DNA from: Methylorubrum zatmanii
GTDB lineage: Bacteria; Pseudomonadota; Alphaproteobacteria; Rhizobiales; Beijerinckiaceae
DNA length: 35,260 nt
NCBI RefSeq assembly: GCF_014845115.1
Contig: NZ_NKUI01000103.1
Location: forward strand, 1 to 35,260
Reading direction: 5' to 3'
Part shown: positions 9,108-16,488 of the stretch, piece by piece
Position numbering within the stretch: the first letter of the stretch is position 1
How the letters are laid out: every line of letters starts with the position of its first letter
The notes under the pieces: generated by a model
The model's input: only the letters and a program-made list of their open reading frames with translations
What the model was told of the DNA's origin: nothing
Databases searched by the model: none
Translations under genes and position numbers: made by a program

Positions 9108-11099
9108 ATGGAGATACCGGATTTCGTCAAAACGATTTTGAGATCCGCGGCGCCCACCCTTCTGACCGCACTCGGCTTGCCGCCGCCCTTCAGCACGATT
9201 GCGGCTTCCGTCGTGTCGGGCGTGCTGGACAAGTACTTACCGGAGCCTGCCGCGCCCGCTGCCGATCCGGCGCAGCCGAAGCCGCCGCTGTCCCCGGCCC
9301 AGGTCAAGGACATCGTTCAGTCCAATGCCGGCAATCCGCAGCTCATCTTCGATCTGAAGAAGGCAGAGATGGAACTGCGGCAATACGAGATCAACGCAGG
9401 GATCCGCTTCGCCGAGATCGAGGTCGAGGACCGCAAAAGAGCCGGCGATTTCCAGCAGGCGACAGGTTTGGCGCTTCGGACGTTCAATGCCGGCATGACG
9501 ATCGTCGGGATCGCGATCGTCGGCATGTTCCTGATGATCGCCGGGTCTCTCTACGTCGCACTCGGCAAAATCGAACTCGATCCGAACAAGGCTCAACTGA
9601 CGACCGCGGCCTTCGGGCTGATCGGAACCGCCGTCGGCTTCATCAACGGCATCGCCGCGACGATCGTGTCGTTCTACTACGGCAGCAGCCAGGGCTCGAA
9701 GGAGAAGAGCGACGTCATCTCCGCAGCCGTCCGCAACCTGGGCGAGGGCATCGAGCGGGTAGCCGCACGCGAAGCGGTTCCTTACGCGGGGGCTCCTGCC
9801 GCCGACGCGGCTGCTCAGACCGCTCCGATCGGCGCATCCGATGCGCTTCCCTTGGAGCCCGCCAAGCCGGCCGATGCGGACACCCTCCGTGAGGCGCTCG
9901 ATGGGCTGACGAAGCCCCATCACCTCTTTCCGGAGAGCGTGAACTGGGCCCTGCAGAAGCAGGGAATCGCCATCGACGGTGCCGCGCCTCAGGGCACCTA
10001 CGGACAACCGGTGACCGTCGGGAAGATCTGGACGCGATACGGCGAGGTCTGCGCCGCCAATGCCCGCACCTACGGCGTACCGGTCGAATTGATCGTGGCG
10101 ACGATCGCCGCCGAGAGTTCGGGCGATCCGAACGCGCGGCGCCGGGAACCGCGAGTCAACGACGAGAGCGTCGGACTGATGCAGACCCTCGTTCAGACGG
10201 CGCGCGGTGCACTCGGCCGCCGGACGCTCAAGGCCGACGACCTGCTCGATCCGGCAACCTCGATCGCCGCCGGCACGGCCTACATCGCGCAGCAGCGCGT
10301 GCAGACGCATTTCGATCCTCCGCTGGTCGCGGCGGCCTACAATGCCGGTTCCCTGCGCCGTGACGACGGAATCAAGAATCGCTGGCGGATCTATTGCTAC
10401 CCGGCGGGGACGGGCCAGCATATCGACCGCTGGATCGGCTGGTTCAACGACTGCATGCTGCTCTCGGCCAAGGATGGCTGGGGGTCTGGAGGCACGCCGA
10501 GCTTCGCCGTCGCGCTCGGTGCCGCCACCGGTGTCGCGAGGCCGTTCATCAGCAAATCCGGCGCGGACTACCCGCCCCTCCCGAACTTCCGTCCGCTGAA
10601 GGACACGGCCGCGCGTCAGGCCCTGTTCGGAACCTTCGCCTACGTCCTCGATCCGCAGCCGAACAATCCGGAGCATATCAGAATCACGGACGGATGGGAC
10701 GCGCATGAGATCGTGAACGTAACCGTCTCTGCCGGGAGCGTCGCGGGTCGGCCGGGGCCGTTCGCCTTTCCCTTCAACCGCAGGGCGGCGCCGCAATTGC
10801 AGGCGCTCTGGGCCGAGTGGGAGCGGGAGGGGCTTTTTGATCGCATCCTAACGTTCGACGGCAGCTTCGTGCCGCGCCTCATCAGGGGATCGAAGGCATC
10901 GCTCAGCTGTCACGCCTTCGGAGCGGCTTTCGACATCAATGCCGCTTTCAACCCGCTCAACCAGATGCCGCCGCTGGCCGGCAAGAAGGGATCGGTGCGC
11001 GAACTCGTCGAGATCGCCAACAAGCACGGCTTCTTCTGGGGCGGCCATTTCCGTACGCGTCTCGACGGGATGCACTTCGAGGTCTCGAAGCTGTTGTAG
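9108..11099 (+). CDS. Fusion: holin-like membrane region + lytic transglycosylase + M15 peptidase
   Basis: A 663-residue multidomain protein. Residues 1-205 resemble the three-TM holin type linked to gene-transfer-agent release: a hydrophobic stretch at 17-40, strong TM segments at about 129-152 and 166-190, and the following GSSQGSKEK motif. A Pro/Ala linker runs to about 255. Residues ~305-460 are an SLT-type lytic transglycosylase with catalytic Glu E336 (AAESSGDP), followed by SVGLMQ and the AAYNAG motif. Residues ~540-663 are an M15 peptidase: SCHAFGAAFD supplies Zn ligands H602 and D609, and MHFE supplies H656. Both enzyme classes cut peptidoglycan, in glycan strands and in peptide stems. 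The ATG at 9108 has GGAGGG seven bases upstream, which decides it over a GTG at 9063. No phage structural genes adjoin. Domain calls are firm for SLT and M15 and moderate for the holin type. Confidence 0.87.
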   Translation: MEIPDFVKTILRSAAPTLLTALGLPPPFSTIAASVVSGVLDKYLPEPAAPAADPAQPKPPLSPAQVKDIVQSNAGNPQLIFDLKKAEMELRQYEINAGIRFAEIEVEDRKRAGDFQQATGLALRTFNAGMTIVGIAIVGMFLMIAGSLYVALGKIELDPNKAQLTTAAFGLIGTAVGFINGIAATIVSFYYGSSQGSKEKSDVISAAVRNLGEGIERVAAREAVPYAGAPAADAAAQTAPIGASDALPLEPAKPADADTLREALDGLTKPHHLFPESVNWALQKQGIAIDGAAPQGTYGQPVTVGKIWTRYGEVCAANARTYGVPVELIVATIAAESSGDPNARRREPRVNDESVGLMQTLVQTARGALGRRTLKADDLLDPATSIAAGTAYIAQQRVQTHFDPPLVAAAYNAGSLRRDDGIKNRWRIYCYPAGTGQHIDRWIGWFNDCMLLSAKDGWGSGGTPSFAVALGAATGVARPFISKSGADYPPLPNFRPLKDTAARQALFGTFAYVLDPQPNNPEHIRITDGWDAHEIVNVTVSAGSVAGRPGPFAFPFNRRAAPQLQALWAEWEREGLFDRILTFDGSFVPRLIRGSKASLSCHAFGAAFDINAAFNPLNQMPPLAGKKGSVRELVEIANKHGFFWGGHFRTRLDGMHFEVSKLL

Positions 11100-11113
11100 G
11101 ACCGGGCACCGGC

Positions 11114-11143
11114 ATGGGCTACGGGGCAATGGGCTACGGGGCA
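11114..11143. repeat. Perfect 15-bp tandem duplication
   Basis: ATGGGCTACGGGGCA occurs twice in direct succession, 15 bases after the stop of the lysis-type fusion gene. It is in-frame compatible (5 codons), but the short frame it opens has no protein-like continuation, so it is probably a recent replication-slippage duplication. Confidence 0.85.
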
Positions 11144-11274
11144 GAGGACCGGCGAAGCCCGGCTTTCAGCCCCGACGGGCCCGTCCGGGTGTTCAGGCTT
11201 TTTTCGGCTCTCGCCGCAAATCTGCCGTCGCGCGCTCCGAACGGACGGCAGACCCCGAGCGGGACCGATCATCC

Positions 11275-12720
11275 ATGGCCGTCATCGCCGCCTTCGTCCT
11301 CAATGCCGGGCTGAACTTCGTCCTCGGCATCGCCATCGCCCGGATGCTCGGGCCGGCGGATTTCGGCCGCTTCGCCCTCGCGACGGCGGGGGCGGTGGTG
11401 CTCAACACCCTGCTGTTCGAATGGCTGCGGCTCTCGGCGACGCGTTTCTATTCGGCGCGGGTGCGCGAGGCCGAGCCCTGGATCCGCCAGGGGCTCGACC
11501 GGGCCTACGCCGTCGTCGCCCTCGCCCTGTTCGCCGCCGCCGCCCTCTGCGCCGGGCTCGGGCTCGCCGTCGATCCGACGCCGGAGGGTCGTCTGGTCAT
11601 GACCGCCGGCACCATGGTCGCGGCCATCGGTATCGGCCTGTTCGACTATCACGCGGCGCTCGCCCGCGCCCGCTTCATCGGCGGCGCCTATCTTCGGCTG
11701 GTGGTGTGGAAGAACGCCCTCGCCTTCGTGCTGATGGCCGGCACTGCCTGGCTGTTTCCCCAGCCGGTCTGGGTGCTGATCGCCGGGGGGATGAGCCAGT
11801 TTCTGGCGGTGCTGCCCCTGCGCAAGATCCTCGGGGACGCGCCCGCCCTCCCCCATGGCCGGGGTCGTGAGACCCTGCGCCTGTTCGCGGTGTACGGCCT
11901 GCCTCTGATCGCGGCCAACGCCGTCTACCAGATCATGCCGTTCCTCAACCGCAGTGCCATCGCCGGCACGGCCGGCTTCGCCGAGGCGGGCTATTTCGCC
12001 CTCGCCGCCGATCTCGGATCGCGGGCCTTCTCGACGCTGGGTGCCGCCCTCGATCTGCTGCTGTTCCAGATCGCCGTGCAGGCGGAGGAGCATCACGGCC
12101 GCGAGGCGGCGGAGGCGCAGGTGTCGCGCAACATCGCCGTGGTGGTGGCGCTGCTCCTGCCCTGCGCGGCGGGCTACTGGGCGGTGACGCCCGCGCTCCA
12201 GGCGCTGATCGTGCCCGAGGCCTTCCGGGGGCCGTTCGCGGATTACACCGACCTGTTGATCCCGGGGCTGTTCTGCCTCTCGATGATGAACTTCGCCCTC
12301 AACCCGATCTTCCAGATCCGGCGGCGGACGGGCCCGGTGGTGGCCGCCGCGCTGCTGGGGCTCGCCGTCAATGGCCTCGGCCTCCTGCTCCTGCCCCGGC
12401 TGATGGGACCGATGGGCGTCGCCGTCGCCCAGACGCTGGGCCTCGTCGCGGCGGTCGTCCTGCTCGGCGCCCGCGCCCTGAGCGGCCGCAACCGCCTGCG
12501 CCTGCCGGGACGCGACCTCGCCCTCACCGCCGGTGCCTGCCTCGCCATGCTGCTGACGGTCCTGCCGTTCCGCGGCCTGGAGCCGCTGCTCGCCCTGCCG
12601 GCCTGCATCGGCGCAGGCGTGCTGGTCTACGGCGCGCTCGTCTGGTTCCTCGATATCGCCGGACTGCGCAGCACGGTGCGGGAGCGGTTCCCGAAGCGGC
12701 TGCCGGCGGTGGTCCGGTAG
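11275..12720 (+). CDS. Polysaccharide flippase-like membrane protein (MOP/Wzx type)
   Basis: A 481-residue protein with about 12-14 hydrophobic segments over its whole length. The N-terminal pattern LNFVLGIAIARMLGPADFGRFA is typical of the oligosaccharidyl-lipid flippase (Wzx/RfbX) branch of the MOP exporter superfamily. Such proteins turn lipid-linked glycans across the inner membrane for exopolysaccharide or O-antigen. The frame is open further upstream, but that part overlaps the preceding gene. ATG 11275 is the first credible Met, although its ribosome site is weak. No glycosyltransferases adjoin; the nearest sugar-nucleotide gene is the GDP-mannose enzyme about 4 kb away on the other strand. 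Substrate unknown. Confidence 0.85.
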   Translation: MAVIAAFVLNAGLNFVLGIAIARMLGPADFGRFALATAGAVVLNTLLFEWLRLSATRFYSARVREAEPWIRQGLDRAYAVVALALFAAAALCAGLGLAVDPTPEGRLVMTAGTMVAAIGIGLFDYHAALARARFIGGAYLRLVVWKNALAFVLMAGTAWLFPQPVWVLIAGGMSQFLAVLPLRKILGDAPALPHGRGRETLRLFAVYGLPLIAANAVYQIMPFLNRSAIAGTAGFAEAGYFALAADLGSRAFSTLGAALDLLLFQIAVQAEEHHGREAAEAQVSRNIAVVVALLLPCAAGYWAVTPALQALIVPEAFRGPFADYTDLLIPGLFCLSMMNFALNPIFQIRRRTGPVVAAALLGLAVNGLGLLLLPRLMGPMGVAVAQTLGLVAAVVLLGARALSGRNRLRLPGRDLALTAGACLAMLLTVLPFRGLEPLLALPACIGAGVLVYGALVWFLDIAGLRSTVRERFPKRLPAVVR

Positions 12721-12841
12721 GAGGGGCTCAAGCCCGGCCCGTCAAGTCCGGCGTGTCGCCTCCCGCTTGCCACGCCCGCTCAATCGGGGTTTGGTCCGGC
12801 CGGTTGAGAAAAATGTCCAGAAGAAGCCTGGGACGGAAACG

Positions 12842-14032
12842 ATGACCACATACGCGCCGGCCAGCGAGCAGGAGGCGGCCGCCATCGTGGCGCAGGCCGC
12901 CGGCCGGTCGGAACCGCTGCGTCTCGTCGGCGGCGGCACCAAGGCCGCGTTCGGCCGCCCGCCCCAGGACGAGGCGACGCTCTCGGCCGCCGGCCTCACC
13001 GGGATCACCCTGTACGAGCCGGCGGAGATGGTGGTCGCGGCCCGTGCGGGGACGCCGCTCGCCGAGGTCGAGGCGCTGCTCGCCGGGCGGGGGCAGATGC
13101 TGCCGTTCGAGCCGATGGACCACCGCCCGCTCCTCGGCTCCAGCGGCGAGCCGACCTTCGGCGCCGTGGCGGCGGCCAACAATTCCGGTCCGCGCCGGAT
13201 CAATGCGGGCGCGGCCCGCGACAGCCTGATCGGCGTGCGTTTCGTCAACGGCAGGGGCCAGCCGATCAAGTCCGGCGGGCGGGTGATGAAGAACGTCACC
13301 GGCCTCGATCTCGTGAAGCTGATGTCCGGCTCCTGGGGGACGCTCGGCCTTCTGACCGAGGTCACCTTCAAGGTGCTGCCGGTGCAGGAGCGGGTGGCGA
13401 CCCTGGTGCTGGCGGGGCTCGTCGACACGGAGGCGGTGGAGGCGCTCTCGGCGGCTCTCGGCTCACCCTTCGAACTGACCGGTGCCGCCCACCTGCCGGC
13501 GGGCATCGCCGGGCCCGAGCCGCGCACCCTGATGCGCGTCGAGGGCTTCGCCTCATCGGTGGGCTACCGCCTCGGCGAGCTGCGCCGCCTGCTGCGGCGC
13601 CATGGGGACGCGCAGATCGTCGAGGGCGCGGACAGCGCCGCGCTCTGGCGGGCGGTGCGCGACGGCACCCCCCTGGCCGAGCCCCGCGAGGCCGCGGTCT
13701 GGCGCATCTCCACCGCTCCGACCCATGGGCCGGCGGTGACCGCCGCGATTGCGGCCGGCCGCCCCGCGCGCTGGTTCTACGATTGGGGCGGCGGCCTGAT
13801 CTGGCTCGCCACCGATGCCTCCGACGATGCCGGGGCCGCCGTGATCCGTGCCGCGGTAAAGGCGGCGGGGACCGGCCATGCCACGCTGGTGCGGGCACCC
13901 GAGGCCACCCGCGCGGCGGTCCCCGTGTTCGAGCCGCTGCCCGAGCCGCTGATGCGGATCACCGCCGGGATCAAGGCGGCGCACGATCCGGCGGGCATCT
14001 TCAACCCCGGCCGGATGTATGCCGGAATTTGA
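12842..14032 (+). CDS. glcE: Glycolate oxidase FAD-binding subunit GlcE
   Basis: A 396-residue subunit of glycolate dehydrogenase (GlcDEF), which oxidises glycolate to glyoxylate at the inner membrane. The PCMH-type FAD-binding domain occupies about residues 5-185, with PLLGSSGEPTFGAVAAANNS and the downstream VKNVTGLDL-like segment (MKNVTGLDLVKLM). A short C-terminal domain ends DPAGIFNPGRMY, the usual closing motif of this FAD-oxidase family. Length fits GlcE (about 350-420) rather than GlcD (about 500). ATG 12842 is chosen over a more upstream frame start because the latter adds Arg-rich non-family residues. Neither glcD nor glcF is adjacent: the flippase gene is upstream and tiny membrane genes are downstream. 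Confidence 0.9.
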   Translation: MTTYAPASEQEAAAIVAQAAGRSEPLRLVGGGTKAAFGRPPQDEATLSAAGLTGITLYEPAEMVVAARAGTPLAEVEALLAGRGQMLPFEPMDHRPLLGSSGEPTFGAVAAANNSGPRRINAGAARDSLIGVRFVNGRGQPIKSGGRVMKNVTGLDLVKLMSGSWGTLGLLTEVTFKVLPVQERVATLVLAGLVDTEAVEALSAALGSPFELTGAAHLPAGIAGPEPRTLMRVEGFASSVGYRLGELRRLLRRHGDAQIVEGADSAALWRAVRDGTPLAEPREAAVWRISTAPTHGPAVTAAIAAGRPARWFYDWGGGLIWLATDASDDAGAAVIRAAVKAAGTGHATLVRAPEATRAAVPVFEPLPEPLMRITAGIKAAHDPAGIFNPGRMYAGI

Positions 14033-14138
14033 TCGCGGTTTCGTTGAGACCCTCGTCCTTTTCCAGCGAAGCCACGATCCGGTGGGCTGGAGCGATCGGT
14101 CGAAGCTGGACGGGGCGGGCCGTCTCGGAAGGTGCCCC

Positions 14139-14348
14139 ATGCTGAAACTCGTGCTCTCGCTCGCGCTTCTGGGCGTGCTGGTCCTGATGGTGGTGCGGCG
14201 GCGGCACCTCACCATCCTGATGGGGGTCGCGAGCCTGATCGGCTCGGTCCTCGCCCTGATCTGGCTCCAGGATCTGGGGCTCCTGCCCGGCACCCAGGGG
14301 CCACTCACCCATGCGCGGCCGCAGACCCTTCAGGACATCCGCCGCTAA
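14139..14348 (+). CDS. Small two-TM membrane protein
   Basis: A 69-residue protein with two hydrophobic segments at about 3-18 and 28-45, separated by the basic loop RRRHLT, and a polar C-terminus (HARPQTLQDIRR). The start is ATG 14139 with GGAAGG about seven bases upstream. First of three tiny membrane genes running toward glpD. No known family recognised. Confidence 0.7.
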   Translation: MLKLVLSLALLGVLVLMVVRRRHLTILMGVASLIGSVLALIWLQDLGLLPGTQGPLTHARPQTLQDIRR

Positions 14349-14492
14349 GGCGTCGCCGCGAAAGCGCGTCACCGGTTGGTGCGCGAAATGACCTGGGGGC
14401 CGAACCAACGCGATGGAACTCCGGCGGTTCTCGTGCGTCTGCCGCGGGAATGCCGGTCTCCACATCGAGGCCCGTCCGAGTGGAGCCCACCG

Positions 14493-14678
14493 TTGCGCAA
14501 CCTTCTCCTTCTGCTGATCCTGCTCGCGGGTGGTTTCGTGCTGACGGCGATGTATATCGCGCCGGGTCAGCCCGAGCTGCGCGGCTGGTACGAGAGCCAT
14601 GCCTGCGAGCATCTCGACCGGATCAGCCCGAAGATCTGCGAGCCGATCCGTGCCGCCAGGGGCGGCGAGCGCATCTGA
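14493..14678 (+). CDS. Tiny one-TM or exported protein with a TTG start
   Basis: A 61-residue protein beginning MRNLLLLLILLAGGFVLTAM: a hydrophobic N-terminal helix or signal anchor followed by a ~40-residue polar segment with two Cys (HACEHLDRISPKICEP) that could form a disulfide outside the cytoplasm. The start is inferred as TTG 14493 because GGAG lies eight bases upstream and the hydrophobic helix then begins at once. A GTG start further upstream would add 39 residues of low-quality sequence. Family unknown. Confidence 0.65.
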   Translation: MRNLLLLLILLAGGFVLTAMYIAPGQPELRGWYESHACEHLDRISPKICEPIRAARGGERI

Positions 14679-14686
14679 GGTCACGC

Positions 14687-14983
14687 TTGCGCCGGGCATT
14701 CGACTGGTTTTTTCGCGATCGCCGGGACGGTCGGATCGTGATCGGCCAATGGCCGAACCTCCCGCTCTGGATCTTCGCCGTCGCCGCCGGCCTGGAATGG
14801 CTCGCCGAGGCGCTGATGCCCGGCCTGCCGGCTCCGCTGATCGCGGGCCTTCGGATCGTCGCCCTGGTGAGCCTCGCCATCTGGGCGCTCGATGAGATCC
14901 TCCGGGGCGTGAATCCCTGGCGCCGCTGCCTCGGTGCCGGCGTGCTGCTCGGGCTGATCGTCAGCCTCGCGGGCCGCCTGTGA
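14687..14983 (+). CDS. Small membrane protein upstream of and overlapping glpD, TTG start
   Basis: A 98-residue protein with an Arg-rich cytoplasmic N-terminus (RRAFDWFFRDRRDGR) and three hydrophobic segments at about 24-40, 45-65 and 75-97. The start is inferred as TTG 14687 behind TGAGG. The stop codon overlaps the GTG start of glpD by four bases (GTGA), so it is very likely co-translated with glpD. Similar short proteins with the phrase GRIVIGQWPNLPLWIF occur as conserved hypotheticals in other bacteria as far as I recall; function unknown. Confidence 0.7.
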   Translation: MRRAFDWFFRDRRDGRIVIGQWPNLPLWIFAVAAGLEWLAEALMPGLPAPLIAGLRIVALVSLAIWALDEILRGVNPWRRCLGAGVLLGLIVSLAGRL

Positions 14984-16488
14984 CCGCTTCCGCCCCATAC
15001 GACCTTCTCGTCATCGGCGGCGGCATCAACGGAGCCGGTATCGCCCGCGACGCTGCCGGCCGGGGCCTGCGGGTGCTGCTCTGCGAGAAGGGCGATCTGG
15101 CCGAGCACACCTCGTCCGCCTCGACCAAGCTGATCCATGGCGGCCTCCGCTACCTCGAACGATACGAGTTCCGGCTGGTGCGCGAGGCCCTGGCCGAGCG
15201 TGAGCGCCTGATGCGGCTCGCGCCGCACATCGTCTGGCCCCTGCGCTTCGTCCTGCCGCACGATGCCGGCCTGCGCCCGGCCTGGATGCTGCGGCTCGGG
15301 CTGTTCCTCTACGACCACCTGAGCCGGTTGCGGGCCTTGCCCGGCTCGCGATCCCTGCGCCTGACCCGCGACGGCGTCGGCGCGCCGCTTCAGCCGCGGC
15401 TGACGAGAGGTTTCGCCTATTCCGATTGCTGGGTCGAGGACAGCCGCCTCGTCGTGCTCAACGCCCTCGACGCGGTCGAGAGGGGAGCGGTGCTGCGCAC
15501 CCGGACGGCCGTGGAATCCGCCCGGCGCGAGGACGGTGCCTGGACCGCAACCCTCTACGATACCGTCACCCGCCGCCGGGACAGTGTGCGGGCCAAGGTC
15601 GTCGTCAACGCCGCCGGCCCCTGGGTCGGCCAGACCTTGCTGCAAACGCTCTCGGTCGAGGCACGGCCGAAGGTGCGGCTGGTCAAGGGCAGCCATATCG
15701 TGGTCCGGCGGCTCTATCCGGGCGACCAAGCCTATATCCTGCAGCAGCCCGACCGCCGCATCGTCTTCGCCATCCCCTACGAGCGCGACTTCACCCTGAT
15801 CGGCACCACCGACGTGCCCTACGAGGCCGGTCCCGGTCCCGTCGGCATCTCGGTCGAGGAGACGCGCTACCTCTGTGCTTGCATCAACCGCTCCTTCGCC
15901 CGGTCCATCGGCCCGGACGACGTGGTGTGGAGCTTTTCCGGCCTGCGCCCGCTCTATGATGATGCGGCCGAGAGCGCCTCCGCCGTCACCCGGGATTACG
16001 TGCTCGATCTCGAGACGGAGGGACCGCCGGTTCTCTCGGTGTTCGGAGGCAAGATCACCACCTATCGCCGGCTCGCGGAGCACGTCCTGGAGAAATTGCG
16101 ACCCCACCTGCCGGATTGGAAACCGGCTTGGACGGGGCAGACGCCGCTGCCCGGCGGCGATATGGAGGAGGCGGATTTCGACCGCTTCCTCCGGCGGGTC
16201 GCGGCCCAGTACCCGTTTCTCCCCGAAGCGACGGCCCGCCGCCTCGCCCGCGCCTACGGCACCCGTATCGCCCGCCTGCTCGGCGATGCGGCCTCGCTCG
16301 CCGATCTCGGCGAGACGTTCGGCGGCGATCTCAGCGCCCGCGAGGTCGATTACCTCGTGCGGGAGGAGCGGGCGCGCACGTCGGACGACATCCTCTGGCG
16401 CCGCTCGAAGCTCGGTCTGCGGACCACCCGGGACGAGGTCGCGCGGCTCGGGCGCTATCTCAGCGCGGCCGGTCTTCAGCGGCCGTAG
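14980..16488 (+). CDS. glpD: Aerobic glycerol-3-phosphate dehydrogenase
   Basis: A 502-residue FAD-dependent enzyme at the inner membrane that oxidises sn-glycerol-3-phosphate to dihydroxyacetone phosphate and passes electrons to quinone. The FAD dinucleotide-binding motif GGGINGAGIARDAAGRG is at about residues 13-29, followed by the family signature STKLIHGGLRYLE near 48-60 and GLRPLYDD in the substrate-domain half. A C-terminal helical domain completes the typical length. It starts at GTG 14980, overlapping the upstream small membrane gene by four bases. The last 13 bases overlap the end of the convergent manC gene. No glpF, glpK or glpR is in view. Confidence 0.97.
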   Translation: MTASAPYDLLVIGGGINGAGIARDAAGRGLRVLLCEKGDLAEHTSSASTKLIHGGLRYLERYEFRLVREALAERERLMRLAPHIVWPLRFVLPHDAGLRPAWMLRLGLFLYDHLSRLRALPGSRSLRLTRDGVGAPLQPRLTRGFAYSDCWVEDSRLVVLNALDAVERGAVLRTRTAVESARREDGAWTATLYDTVTRRRDSVRAKVVVNAAGPWVGQTLLQTLSVEARPKVRLVKGSHIVVRRLYPGDQAYILQQPDRRIVFAIPYERDFTLIGTTDVPYEAGPGPVGISVEETRYLCACINRSFARSIGPDDVVWSFSGLRPLYDDAAESASAVTRDYVLDLETEGPPVLSVFGGKITTYRRLAEHVLEKLRPHLPDWKPAWTGQTPLPGGDMEEADFDRFLRRVAAQYPFLPEATARRLARAYGTRIARLLGDAASLADLGETFGGDLSAREVDYLVREERARTSDDILWRRSKLGLRTTRDEVARLGRYLSAAGLQRP

